Assembly: GCA_032718475.1 (NCBI GenBank)
Contig: JAUCBJ010001726.1
Location: 1-29,656 of the forward strand
From: Nemertoderma westbladi
Taxonomy: Eukaryota; Xenacoelomorpha; Nemertodermatida; Nemertodermatidae
Reading direction: 5' to 3'
DNA: 29,656 nucleotides
The position numbers and the translations under genes are program-made. A model generated the notes under the pieces. That model did no database searches and was not told the DNA's origin. It saw only the letters and a program-made list of their open reading frames with translations. Below, one piece after another: positions 9,548-19,538 of the stretch (positions within the stretch are counted from its first letter, which is position 1; each line of letters opens with the position of its first letter).

Positions 9548-9716
9548 GCTATTATAGAGGGGGGCTAGAATGGGTTAGCCAATCAGGGAACAGGAGGGAG
9601 AAAAGACTGTATAATTAAACCAATCAGAGAGCAGCTTTGATGACGTCACATCAGGCGAGATAATGATTGCCCAATGTTATTCAATGGTAGACAGAATGGC
9701 GCCATTGAATAACGAA
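9548..9716 (-). promoter_or_regulatory. Promoter region of the 563-aa gene
   Basis: Read toward the gene, the minus strand has TCTATAATAG (plus strand 9550-9559) about 126 nt before the ATG, flanked by G/C-rich runs. CCAAT motifs lie at 9579-9583 and 9620-9624 (inverted relative to the gene). A perfect CRE palindrome TGACGTCA lies at 9641-9648. A 12-bp perfect inverted repeat, 9676-9687 and 9702-9713, flanks a 14-nt loop. The TATA-to-ATG distance nearly equals that of the 139-aa gene. Confidence 0.5.
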
Positions 9717-9759
9717 GACAAAGGGGCCGCGAGAGGAAAGATTATAAAGTTAACGATAA

Positions 9760-10080
9760 GGGATCTATAAACCATAGAGCTAAAAATAGACATTATGTCA
9801 TAGTGATCTCATTGGTAATATAAAACCAAATTAATCTAAAAATAGAAATCAATATATAAAATAAAAGTAATACAATTAATTAATTTAAAATAAAGTACAA
9901 ATGAATAAATAAAGTCAAATAGAATACAAATAATTAATTAAAATTAGGTACAAATAAATAGTTAAATATGTATAATATGTTAATTTTCATTAATTTAGAA
10001 TTAAATACGAATAAAATAAAATGCAAATAATTAATTAAAATTAAATATAAATAAATAGATATTAATGAATAAAAGAGCTG
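9760..10080. other. Low-complexity A/T-rich tract
   Basis: Almost entirely A and T from about 9830, dominated by AATAAATA, AATTAATTAAAATTA and similar words repeated irregularly. No gene is present. It separates the virus-like block from the MITE-like element. Confidence 0.6.
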
Positions 10081-10100
10081 CGGTGTCACTTATGACACCC

Positions 10101-10407
10101 TCTTGAGCCGGCTCTGTGACACTTGGACCTAACTGATGACCCATTGTGTGTCAGGGCGCTAATCAGTCTGATTAATTAGGATAATCAATTAAACCCTAAT
10201 TAGGAGTCATATGACACCTGTTAGGGTTTAATTGTACTAATTAATTGATGACACCTGTCAATTAGGGTCTAATTAGCCTAATTGGGAGGTGTCACCCAGA
10301 CAGTCTGGCGCCAATGACACCCAATGACACCCATAGGGTGATAATTGGGTGTCATATGACACCCAATGGGTGTCAGTGAGGTCCAAGTGTCACAGAGCCG
10401 GCCAAGA
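10101..10407. mobile_element. MITE-like element with GTGTCA-rich interior
   Basis: Perfect 24-bp inverted repeats at 10107-10130 and 10379-10402 begin GCCGGCTCTGTGACAC. With one gap and mismatches the similarity extends outward to about 10101/10407 and inward to about 10150/10355. The interior carries about a dozen TGACAC/GTGTCA boxes in both orientations and paired TTAATTA and TTAGGGTTTAAT/ATTAAACCCTAA segments, so the whole can fold. There is no coding capacity. No clean target-site duplication is seen. A fragment of the same end lies at 4732-4751. Confidence 0.72.
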
Positions 10408-10962
10408 CCCTACTACTGAGATATCTTGATTTTGGGATCTGTCTCCCCTTCTACAAAACATGTTTTAAACATACCCCTAAGACAGCTACAATACCTGTGC
10501 CAATATATCTGTGAGACCCTTTTTGATAAAATAATTTAATGTTACAGCCTCCAGATGTAGTACTCCAATCTTTTTGACACAAATTTAAAGTTAAATAAAT
10601 CAACTAGTTAAAATTATTTAACTTTTTGTAAATATATCAGGGAGCGTGTGAGCTGCCTCCCCCTCAATGCCCCCCCGGACAGCGCAAGATCCTCAGCGCT
10701 GATGTACTGTCGCCGCTGTGCCTCTCGCCAACGTAGTAGCTACACAACGACAACAATAACCAGCGCGAGTCACTCCACTGTCCGTCCCAAGGGCTTAGAA
10801 TTACTTCAGGTTCTTGCTACAGAGGTAGGGTAACTTTCACAACTGCGACTCGCTACTGTAAACACACTTTAGTAGTAACATTTTTTAGCAATATCATTTT
10901 CGAAATTCATATGATTTTCAAATTCAAATGGGATGTAATAAATAATAAAAAATGTTGTCGGT
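10408..10962. other. Gene-free spacer with a G/C-richer patch
   Basis: No supported gene. A G/C-richer patch at 10640-10860 includes a pyrimidine-rich run (CCTCCCCCTC, 10655-10664) that, read on the minus strand, is polypurine as in retroelement tracts. No matching LTR copy was found upstream of the Gag ORF to support that reading. Confidence 0.4.
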
Positions 10963-11035
10963 ATTCCAGTACACAATAATCCGCTCCTATGTGTAATCGG
11001 ACGTAATCCGAAATACACATAACAGACACTGGAAT
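10963..11035. repeat. Large imperfect hairpin 3' of the Gag-integrase ORF
   Basis: Outer arms are ATTCCAGT (10963-10970) and ACTGGAAT (11028-11035). The inner hairpin at 10989-11021 pairs TATGTGTA and TCGGA with TCCGA and TACACATA around a 5-nt loop. It lies just beyond the poly(A) signal of the retroelement-like ORF. Confidence 0.55.
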
Positions 11036-11056
11036 ATCGAGCAATAGAACACCACA

Positions 11057-11082
11057 GTAAAATAAAGTACACTTTATTTTAC
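11057..11082. terminator. Bidirectional poly(A) signal in a perfect inverted repeat
   Basis: The 12-bp arms 11057-11068 and 11071-11082 are exact complements with a 2-nt spacer, and each strand reads AATAAA. On the minus strand the AATAAA (11078-11073) comes directly after the TAA stop at 11079-11081 that ends the frameshifted tail of the polyprotein, as expected for its 3' end. Confidence 0.6.
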
Positions 11083-11249
11083 TTTGTCTTCTTGGAGGTT
11101 TTTACATTTCCTATCTCATATAATTTGTGGGAAGTATAATCACTGGGTTTTTTAAAGATTTTGTAGTCTCCAGTCTGACAACGTGACTCTTCTAATAAAA
11201 CGAGATGTTGCACTGGTCTAGTTACTACATGTTTGTCTATAGTGTTCTA
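11079..11249 (-). pseudogene. Frameshifted C-terminal tail of the BEL/Pao-like polyprotein
   Basis: Directly after the premature TAG at 11237-11239, another minus-strand frame continues for about 53 codons to a TAA at 11079-11081. Its beginning (RPVQHLVLLE) matches the way BEL/Pao integrase tails usually go on after the VRTVTVRT segment. The shift lies within about 11241-11249 and needs only a one-base loss or gain. The 1913-codon ORF is therefore slightly truncated compared with its ancestor. Confidence 0.65.
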
Positions 11250-14200
11250 ACTGTCACAGTTCGAACTGTTCCGTCTGATCCTGGATGAACCGCTATTACA
11301 ACACCTGTTAACCAGTGACGCCGTTTTAGGTTCGCCTCGGCTAAGAGAACAGAATCTCCTTTACAAAGATTCCTTGTTGTTTGATACCATTTACTTCTGG
11401 CTGAAATAGTGGGCAAATAGTGTTGTCGCCATATTTCCCAGAAGTTATCTGCTAACAATTGTACGATTTTCCACGCTTTCCTGGAGTACAGATCGCTGTC
11501 ATCTGGGACAGAGATTGGTACAAGTGGTGCGGGGGATTGCATTAATATATGGTTTGGTGTCAGGGCAATAACGTTGTCTGACCTGTCTGGCACCAGTGCA
11601 ATCGGTCGAGAATTCAAAGTATACTCGATCTCTGTGAAAAGAGTCACTAGTTCATCGTCTGTGAGTACTTTGTTCGGTGGGATGGTCTTATGGAACGCCA
11701 ATTTTATGGATCGTATAAGACGCTCCCAGCTACCGCCTCTCCAGGGGCTGTCAGCCGTGTTAAAGTTCCATGTGATACGACTGGGTATTAATTCGGCAGC
11801 AATTTTATCATGGTCAATAGTATTAAGAGATTTATTAATCTCGTTGTCCCCACCGACAAAGTTCGTACCTTGGTCACTATAGAAAGCCTGAACCAACCCG
11901 CGTCTGGCTATGAACCGACGCAAAGCAAGTAATAAGGCATTTGTGGACATGTCTGTGACGCGTTCAATGTGTACCGCACGGGATGCCATACAAATGAATA
12001 TGACACCCCAACGTTTTACCATCGACCGTGCACGCTTTGTGAGGATTGGACCAAAACAATCCAGTCCCGTATGGGTAAATGGTGATTGGTGTGACTGCAC
12101 TCTAGCTAAGGGTAGTTCACTCATTTGTTGCTGGGTAATGCGTGCGTTCAACTTTTTACAAACTATACAGTTTGATAGAACTGTATTTAATGCCTTTGTT
12201 GGTTTTATTAAAATAAAACGTTGTCTTAACAAAGAGATGCAATGTGAACGGCCAGCATGTTTCAGCTTCAAGTGAGCATCCCATATCATGGCGCATTGTA
12301 ATTCTAAGTATGCCGGGATTATAATTGGATATATGAAGTCTCGTGCTAGGTCTGTAGCTTGTAATCTAGACCTGTGACAAAGCAGTCCTTTGTGTATGGT
12401 CGGGCTCAACCTGACTAATGGGGAAGAAGTAACCGCTTTCTTAATCATAATGGCGTTGTACTCACGGGTGTAACTTCGCAGCTGAAAATGAAGGATGATC
12501 TTCAATTCCGCCTGGTCTATTTCCTCGATAGATAGTCTCCTGGGAAATCCTCTAATAACCCTTTGTCTCCAATCAGATAGTGAGTATTCCTTTGATTTAC
12601 CCAAGAATTTACTAAGTCTACTGATCCAAGCGGCTTTCCTACATAGCTTTAGCCAAGATGAACTGGAATTTACTAACCTGTCAAAGAAATTCCTTAAATC
12701 ACTGTTAAGTGGTTGTGTTACCATAACATTAGGCGGTGGCTGTGATGCCACACTTTTTACAAGATCTTGCTTACTATTGGTCAAGGGTGATTCTAGAAAT
12801 ATCGCTTTTACTTCATCGAATTTTTCATCACCAGGAACTGGATGCATGTCATTATATTCATCGTCGTCTGATATATCTAGGGCTAGGTCAACTTCGGACT
12901 CAATCTCTAAATTAATATCTGAATCTGGCGGATTTGGCGGTGGTAACGACGCAGGAACTATATCACTTGTATGTGTCACTCGCGATCTTAGATTATATAA
13001 TGTGGTACGGGACGTAATCTCATTTGTGTCTAACATCTGTTCACTCATGGCATTTCTCGGCCGCTCCATATAATTATTTGACATTACCTGATCAGTCAAT
13101 GATGTTGGTATATGGGATAAACCTGTGGCCTTCGCCTTTGACTTCTTTACTTTCTCGATCTTAATCTCCGCTTCCTCTAGACTCATACCTAAACCAAACT
13201 CCTTATTATCTTCTATTGATCTGTTTACATAATGTCCAGGTTTAGTTCGTTTAAAACCTACTATAAAGTCCTTTGGTGACCTGGTATACCAACCTAAAAT
13301 GGTTCGAGTAGCATAGGGCTTACCTGGTTGAGGTGGATGTGGCCTAGTATCCCACGCATGATGAGCATCAAAGACATCTAATCCGATCAACATTGCAATA
13401 TTTCTATAGTTAACATTACATTCCGGGATACCTAAACATCCGAAGTATTCTCGTTCTTGTTTAGTCAAAGCAGGCACTCCCCCCAAAAGTCCAGAAAATT
13501 CTTTCAAAGCAATGAAGGATACATTCTTTATTGGTAGTAGACTTTGTTCTGGTAGAGTGTGATGATTTCGTGGTAATAAGGAATCTAATGAGAGGTTTAT
13601 CGATTTACCATTTAGTTCTCCTTGTCCATGCATAGATCCTAAATCGATCTTACGGCTCTTCGCACTCAAAGTGTCCGTAACAGCGCTGGCTACTTCTAAA
13701 TCTACATAGCTACGGGTAGAGGCAGGATCTAGTATGACATAAATTCTCTTCGTTCCATGTTCTCCAATAATCTTAATGGGAATTACGCTAAATGAAGCAG
13801 ATTGTACTGATGTAAGGTATGTATTTGCACATATGATGTCATCAATATTAGTGGCATCAGTTTCTCCTACCTGACACTCATCCTTTTCATCATCCTCATC
13901 TGAAGAACCGGATTGATCAGCATTGACTGAAGCAAATGTAACCTTATTTGGGATTGGGTTAGGATTTCTAGCAATCCTACTTGGATGGTCCATGATATAT
14001 TGTTTTGTAGGAGTGTGCTGACTAGTATGTAGCAACCGATGATGCAACCTACCACAATCTTGGCATCCTTTCTTTATGGTGTCTGGACATTCTCGGCGTT
14101 TATGACCAGTAGAAAGACACTTCCAGCATGCATCTAAAGATCGTATTGCCAGTCTTCTCTTATCGACGTCGAGTTTTGTAAAGAAATCGCAACAATGCAA

Positions 14201-16978
14201 TTTATGATCCATATGTTTTTGAGATTGCTGATAACAATATTGGCAACCGCGAAAGTTGGAGGGCAGCTCCTGACGCTCCAGGGTCACTCCTATGGGGGCT
14301 GAAACTTTACTCTTCTCCAATTGGTATCGCGATTTTGATATATTCGAGTCAGTCCCAGTTGGTCCTAAAGTGTTGTAGGTTAGACACGTCCCCTCTGTTG
14401 TCATCAAGGATTTAGGTTTTGCTATTGAGCGCCTTTCAACCTGTAAATATTCTTCAGAGTAATTTGAACGGGAATCTGCGAGTGCTTCTCTAGCGATTAA
14501 CTCATGTAAGTGTCGTAACTTTAAAGTCTCTCCACGTTCTTCTATTTTGCTCTCTAATTTCCGCCACTTTTGACGATGACGGTAACTTAACCTTCTAATT
14601 ATATCTTTCAAGATGTCTGGTCTATCTCCATAGTTTTCACAACCAATATCCGGTAATATTGATATTGCATTCTTTATTTCATCCGCTAGTTTTAATAATT
14701 CATGAGATGTAGAAATAGGACCACCTTTTCCAAGTTCATCTACAATGGATTGAGCCACCCTGGTGTTACTTCCATATACAGAGGTTAATCGCTCATAAGT
14801 AAGCTGAAATGCATTTGGGTTTCCTGTAAAAGTCCCAGCTAACCCTCTAGGTTCCTTCTGTAGTAGTTGTAACAGGTAATTGAATTTCTCATTTGAACTG
14901 AAATCCTTTTCTTTTATTTGGGAGTCAACATAATTTATAAAGGTGCGCCAATGTTTTGCATTACCATTAAAACGTGGAGGTTGTTGGGTTGGCAGACTCT
15001 GGCGAGCAGCAAAGCGAGCAATTTCGGTAAGGACAGCCGTAGTCTCTGTCTGTTTTTCCTTCTCCTTCACCAAACTAGATTTATTTCCTCTTTGAAATTC
15101 TCTACAGAAACTGCTAGAAGAGCTCTCAACAACCTCGGAATATAAATTTTGCTGTGGGGTTGAACGACGCTGTGCATACGTCGAATTGAAGTGAATCTTC
15201 TTTGACAAACTTGGCTCTCTAACTGGATTTTGTGATATTTCCTCCATTTCTGAATCAGTTTTTAAGTTTCTCCGGACTGGTGTGTCCATCCAATCAACTT
15301 TTTCTTGAACTTCCTTCAGTTGTTGTAGTAAAGGTGCATTGCATTCTTGCATAGCAGCTTTCATTTGCTCAATTGAAACCTTCGGTTCTATGGGAGTCTC
15401 AAAATCAAATAGATCGAACTTATCGGCTCTGTGTGAATGTTCCCAATTCTGTGAGTAGGGCTCATCGCCACCAGTTCTATACCTCTCCCGAGATCTATTA
15501 CCATAATGATACCAAGGATTCTGGGGAAGTAGATATCTTTCCCTACAAACGAAACATGGGCAATCTCTTTCATGAGGCTGTGGTCTGTGCTCGCCCTCAC
15601 ATTGCCAACGTTCGTCTACAAATTTGTCTGGGGTATACAGCGGTTGGAAGGGTTTCTCGTATGGCTTTGTCTCAGGCTTCCTCACTATGTTCTGGTTTAG
15701 TCGAGGAATGGGTCGTTCTTGGTGAACTTCTTGTGCTCTCCTGCCCTTATGCAATGACGATACATATGCTTCTGTTAGAGGGAACCTTCTTTGGGCGGAC
15801 TCACATATGATTGGAGCTTCCTCCACTTGGTCTATAATACTACTGTGCTCTTCTTCATACTGCTGCCTATCATTTACCAACTCAAGCCGTGCATCCTGCA
15901 ACTGAGCTCGCTTATGTTCCATTTCAATCTCATGGATACGCCTTCGTTGCTTTAATTCTAATTCTCTTCGCTTTTCGTCTACTTGTGCGCGTCTCTGTGC
16001 ATGTTGATGCTCTAAATTTGCCGCTGCTTCACGCTGTTGCCTCTGCAATTCATCACGCAAATGCTCTGCTTCTTGGGCTGCAGCTTGTGCTTCACACCTA
16101 AATTTAGCTGCTGCTTCCTCATGCTGCTCTTGCTGCTTTAAATCTGCTTCTTGTGCTGCTAATTTATGTATCTCCTCTTCAGCGAGTTCAACTTCCTGCC
16201 TACGCGCTTCCTCTACTTCGAGCTTTCTCTCTTCAACTGCAATTAGTCTATCTCGTTCTGTGAACGCTCGCAGGGCCTTTTGTGATTCTGTTATCGAACT
16301 TCGACTACTTACTACACTCGTACTTCGTCGCGACCTTGTTGTGCTTTGGCTGGCAACAGATAAAACTTCCGCTCCACTGTTTAACCCACTCACTGTCTCT
16401 TGGTTTGCAGTTAATGGCAATGGTAATCCAATGATAACTACTCCTCTCTTACTTAAGTAACGGGTTAATTTAGTAACTCGATGCTGAGTCTCAACCACAA
16501 TACGTTCCTCTGATTCTCTAAACTCGACTTCATTGACTGTTAGAGATTCACAAACTGCTTCGCTCCATCGTGTATTACGAATTTGGGAAAAGTGTTCAAT
16601 TACTCTTATATAACTCACTCTTGCCTTTTTCAATTTCTCGAATAAGAAAGTCAGGGTTTTATTCTCTTGATATTTTTCTGCTCTATCCACAAGAGCTTGT
16701 AGTTCAGCTACTGGATGGATCATCTGGGTGTTAAACTTACCTTGTAACTCCAAAAGTTTTTGTCTGTCTAATGTAGCACCCTCTTGTAATAATAATGTAA
16801 TTACCTTGTTTGTGCACTTTGTAATTTGTGCCATATACCCACCAGCACTCCTACTTATCGGTGGCCCTCTTTGTGAATCTAAACTACTTACTCTCACCAC
16901 CTCCTCTATTTCGTCATCGTTTGAGTCAGAACCTACTAGAGTTATGTCCTGTATAGTCGATGTCCTATGTATACTCAT
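11237..16978 (-). CDS. BEL/Pao-type Gag-protease-integrase polyprotein lacking reverse transcriptase
   Basis: A 1913-codon ORF starting at an ATG in good context (ACCATGA). Order: N-terminal helical Gag region; Glu/Gln/Arg-rich coiled coil (about 230-400); DUF1759-like Gag core (about 660-830, PPRFNGNAKHW onward); CCHC knuckle C951-C954-H959-C964 and a second C972-C975-H-H cluster; DUF1758-like aspartic protease with D1084 in LDPAST, ending near LGWYTRSPK (about 1227); an acidic/proline-rich linker (about 1230-1430); the pre-integrase segment; HHCC finger H1574-H1579-C1604-C1607; DDE integrase D1640, D1702, E1752; and a DUF5641-like tail. Autonomous BEL/Pao elements carry roughly 700-800 residues of reverse transcriptase and RNase H where the linker sits; no such motif is present in any frame here. 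LTRs were not found. Despite this, no internal stop occurs over 5.7 kb. It is either a non-autonomous element, a domesticated gene or part of a larger element. Confidence 0.9.
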   Translation of the reverse strand: MSIHRTSTIQDITLVGSDSNDDEIEEVVRVSSLDSQRGPPISRSAGGYMAQITKCTNKVITLLLQEGATLDRQKLLELQGKFNTQMIHPVAELQALVDRAEKYQENKTLTFLFEKLKKARVSYIRVIEHFSQIRNTRWSEAVCESLTVNEVEFRESEERIVVETQHRVTKLTRYLSKRGVVIIGLPLPLTANQETVSGLNSGAEVLSVASQSTTRSRRSTSVVSSRSSITESQKALRAFTERDRLIAVEERKLEVEEARRQEVELAEEEIHKLAAQEADLKQQEQHEEAAAKFRCEAQAAAQEAEHLRDELQRQQREAAANLEHQHAQRRAQVDEKRRELELKQRRRIHEIEMEHKRAQLQDARLELVNDRQQYEEEHSSIIDQVEEAPIICESAQRRFPLTEAYVSSLHKGRRAQEVHQERPIPRLNQNIVRKPETKPYEKPFQPLYTPDKFVDERWQCEGEHRPQPHERDCPCFVCRERYLLPQNPWYHYGNRSRERYRTGGDEPYSQNWEHSHRADKFDLFDFETPIEPKVSIEQMKAAMQECNAPLLQQLKEVQEKVDWMDTPVRRNLKTDSEMEEISQNPVREPSLSKKIHFNSTYAQRRSTPQQNLYSEVVESSSSSFCREFQRGNKSSLVKEKEKQTETTAVLTEIARFAARQSLPTQQPPRFNGNAKHWRTFINYVDSQIKEKDFSSNEKFNYLLQLLQKEPRGLAGTFTGNPNAFQLTYERLTSVYGSNTRVAQSIVDELGKGGPISTSHELLKLADEIKNAISILPDIGCENYGDRPDILKDIIRRLSYRHRQKWRKLESKIEERGETLKLRHLHELIAREALADSRSNYSEEYLQVERRSIAKPKSLMTTEGTCLTYNTLGPTGTDSNISKSRYQLEKSKVSAPIGVTLERQELPSNFRGCQYCYQQSQKHMDHKLHCCDFFTKLDVDKRRLAIRSLDACWKCLSTGHKRRECPDTIKKGCQDCGRLHHRLLHTSQHTPTKQYIMDHPSRIARNPNPIPNKVTFASVNADQSGSSDEDDEKDECQVGETDATNIDDIICANTYLTSVQSASFSVIPIKIIGEHGTKRIYVILDPASTRSYVDLEVASAVTDTLSAKSRKIDLGSMHGQGELNGKSINLSLDSLLPRNHHTLPEQSLLPIKNVSFIALKEFSGLLGGVPALTKQEREYFGCLGIPECNVNYRNIAMLIGLDVFDAHHAWDTRPHPPQPGKPYATRTILGWYTRSPKDFIVGFKRTKPGHYVNRSIEDNKEFGLGMSLEEAEIKIEKVKKSKAKATGLSHIPTSLTDQVMSNNYMERPRNAMSEQMLDTNEITSRTTLYNLRSRVTHTSDIVPASLPPPNPPDSDINLEIESEVDLALDISDDDEYNDMHPVPGDEKFDEVKAIFLESPLTNSKQDLVKSVASQPPPNVMVTQPLNSDLRNFFDRLVNSSSSWLKLCRKAAWISRLSKFLGKSKEYSLSDWRQRVIRGFPRRLSIEEIDQAELKIILHFQLRSYTREYNAIMIKKAVTSSPLVRLSPTIHKGLLCHRSRLQATDLARDFIYPIIIPAYLELQCAMIWDAHLKLKHAGRSHCISLLRQRFILIKPTKALNTVLSNCIVCKKLNARITQQQMSELPLARVQSHQSPFTHTGLDCFGPILTKRARSMVKRWGVIFICMASRAVHIERVTDMSTNALLLALRRFIARRGLVQAFYSDQGTNFVGGDNEINKSLNTIDHDKIAAELIPSRITWNFNTADSPWRGGSWERLIRSIKLAFHKTIPPNKVLTDDELVTLFTEIEYTLNSRPIALVPDRSDNVIALTPNHILMQSPAPLVPISVPDDSDLYSRKAWKIVQLLADNFWEIWRQHYLPTISARSKWYQTTRNLCKGDSVLLAEANLKRRHWLTGVVIAVHPGSDGTVRTVTVRTL

Positions 16979-19246
16979 GGTCGGTAAATTTTAATTCTGT
17001 ATTTCTGTATAACCTTCCGGTCAGTATATATCTAAATATATTTTCTAATTTTACTTGAAGTTGTGCTGCTTCTACAGCGGTAAACTTTCTAAAATATTTT
17101 TAATATTTCCTTCAAATATTATATTTTTTATACACAAATATAATAGGCGTAACGGTTTCCCGGCACGGCAAAGATGTGGAGTTCTTAAAACATAGTGGAC
17201 AAACTGGAAGCATTTAAATAAATCATAAAATTAACTTGCCGCAAAACTTTCACAGGTCTCACAGACACAGAGATACAGGTAATGCAACTAACCCCAGGAG
17301 CAGTTTCAATTTTCCTCGCGTCCCAATCTGAGCTGCAGATTTTCATTCTGCGAACTTCTTTTTGTACCAAACTCGTAAACATCAACAGATCCCAGAATCA
17401 GTTGGAAAGTCTCCCTCTGTACCTGAAAGTCGTATAGAAACTTTAAACGGCGCCTACTAATTTTATTTCCTGCAAATAAACTTTAAATTTAAATTTTTAA
17501 CCTTTTTGGCTACCTAATATCTATTCAACCTCCTTTACATAATTTTGGAGCTGATATTTTAATTTTAGAAAATATTTTGTATTTCTGCAAAACGGAATAA
17601 TTACAGAAAGACTGATTATTTTCTAAAAAATGTTATTTGCTAAGTATTTTGTAAATCAGCTGGGATTTACAGCTTTGATTTTTTATATTGATTTCTGTTA
17701 AGTGCAATCCCAAATCCCCCGAAAGGGCAGAATTAACCGAGATCAAAACTGAGGGAAAGCTATCGCTATTGCGAGTAAATGTTTTAATTCAATGGTGGAC
17801 ACCTCAACACCTTTTTACAGCAGCGCTCACAATAAGTAAGTTCAATAGATATTTGTCGTTCGATTTTGGCAGGCAGTAAATGCTAACATATAAAGTACTG
17901 TAAAACACCAGCAACCAAAACAATAAACCAAACCTATATCAGAATGTACAGCAATTATGGCTGAAAATTCGTAATTCATGCTAGACCAGTAGGCTCTTCT
18001 AACTAATCCCAAAACGAGCAAATACTAATTTTTTATCTTTCAAAATATGTATAAACAAATAAATTTTATACTTACAACAGTTTGGTTGTCAATCTATACG
18101 GAATTTAGGATACTAGGGCTGAGAAAGAAATAATTAAATGGCCTAACTATTTTACCATCCCAAATGTTCCCTCAGCGCTATAATAACCACCAATTTATCC
18201 GTAGGGCCTAAGAATGATCACAAACTATCTAAAATAATTATTAGAAAATTAGTAAGTTAGAATTCCTAACGTGTTATGGTAGACCTAGCTACCGGTCTGC
18301 CGGTACATGAATTAGAAATCAATATAGGGGCCTCTGAAAACTATAATCTAACCCCTTCACCAATTGGCCTACAGCCTTAGCACTTAGGGGCAATTGATTG
18401 ACAGTTACTAATCCAATTTTAGCGAGCCCAAACTTATGCCTAATGGTTCGATCAACTTCCCTGATAGTCCAATTTTGCTTCCGTACCGCCACTGATGTCC
18501 CACATCCCATTGCCGGCCTCACCGCACCGCAGCTAATCTTAGCCGGACATCGCGAATGTTTTCGATAATTGACTCATGTCAGAATGCGATCTGATCCGTT
18601 AATCAGGAACAACAATGTTATTGAACGTGTTCTAATCGACTAAGACATTATATTGAATATCGTATCACAGTATCACAGTTTTATATCAAACACATCCAGA
18701 CATCAGACATCTGAATGCAAAACAACAAGGCTGATCAAAATTTAAATACACGTCCAAATGTAAAAGATTAAACCATATAACGTACCGGTACTGCGGTACT
18801 TAATGCAGTAACAGAGTAATGAATGAATATATATAACTTCAATTCTATATTGAAACAAGCATAAAAAGAATTCAAAGGCTGTCATTGGCTAATCATGTTT
18901 AAAAAGCCTTAATTTGAAATACCTCCAGCAGGGCTTAGTTATACTGTACTGTATAATAATAATAATCTGGAAATAATTATAGATACTGGACAATTAACCG
19001 ACTGGTGATTTATCATATAATCAGGTAGTATTTCACATAATGAATCGTACAGTATTTCTACTGCAGTAAGTAAAGGAACTGAAACAAACTTAACTTTAAA
19101 GAGAATCCATAAGATTTTCGTTAATTAATATAGTAGAATATAGGTATAGAATATAGGTTTTATACTTTAAACGTACAGTAGAAGTTATCGGAACAATATA
19201 ACGATTATAAAATAAAATTTTTATACTCTTACCAAATACAATACAA

Positions 19247-19278
<32 letters not shown>

Positions 19279-19280
19279 CA
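19247..19280. repeat. (TA)n microsatellite
   Basis: An almost pure TA dinucleotide tract interrupted by a CA/TA transition near 19265. Confidence 0.8.
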
Positions 19281-19538
19281 CAAAATGTAGCAGAACCGTC
19301 ACTAATATATATTTCAAAGACATACATATGGTTTTATATTAACATTTCTTATATTTTAATTTTATTATCTAATACATTTTATTTAACTATTTTATTATTA
19401 AATAAATCAAAATGTCTAACATTGGAAACAAATTGCTTTTTGCAAATCATCATGGTTCGGCTGCTATGGTCAATATACATATAATTTTTGTATTCTGAAA
19501 CTGAATATACAAAAACCCTTCAGTTAATGGGAAGATTT

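Noticed and set aside
10640-11240. LTR for the Gag-integrase element
   Set aside because: A polypurine-like run and a poly(A) signal exist, but no matching copy is found by eye in 17000-19500 and no TG..CA ends or primer-binding site stand out.
11574-16994. Plus-strand open frames opposite the Gag-integrase ORF (for example 12495-13073 and 15373-15810)
   Set aside because: They are antisense shadows of a protein with recognisable domains on the minus strand.
18319-18522. 67-codon minus-strand frame
   Set aside because: Begins at an ATG but shows no recognisable domain and lies in decayed sequence.
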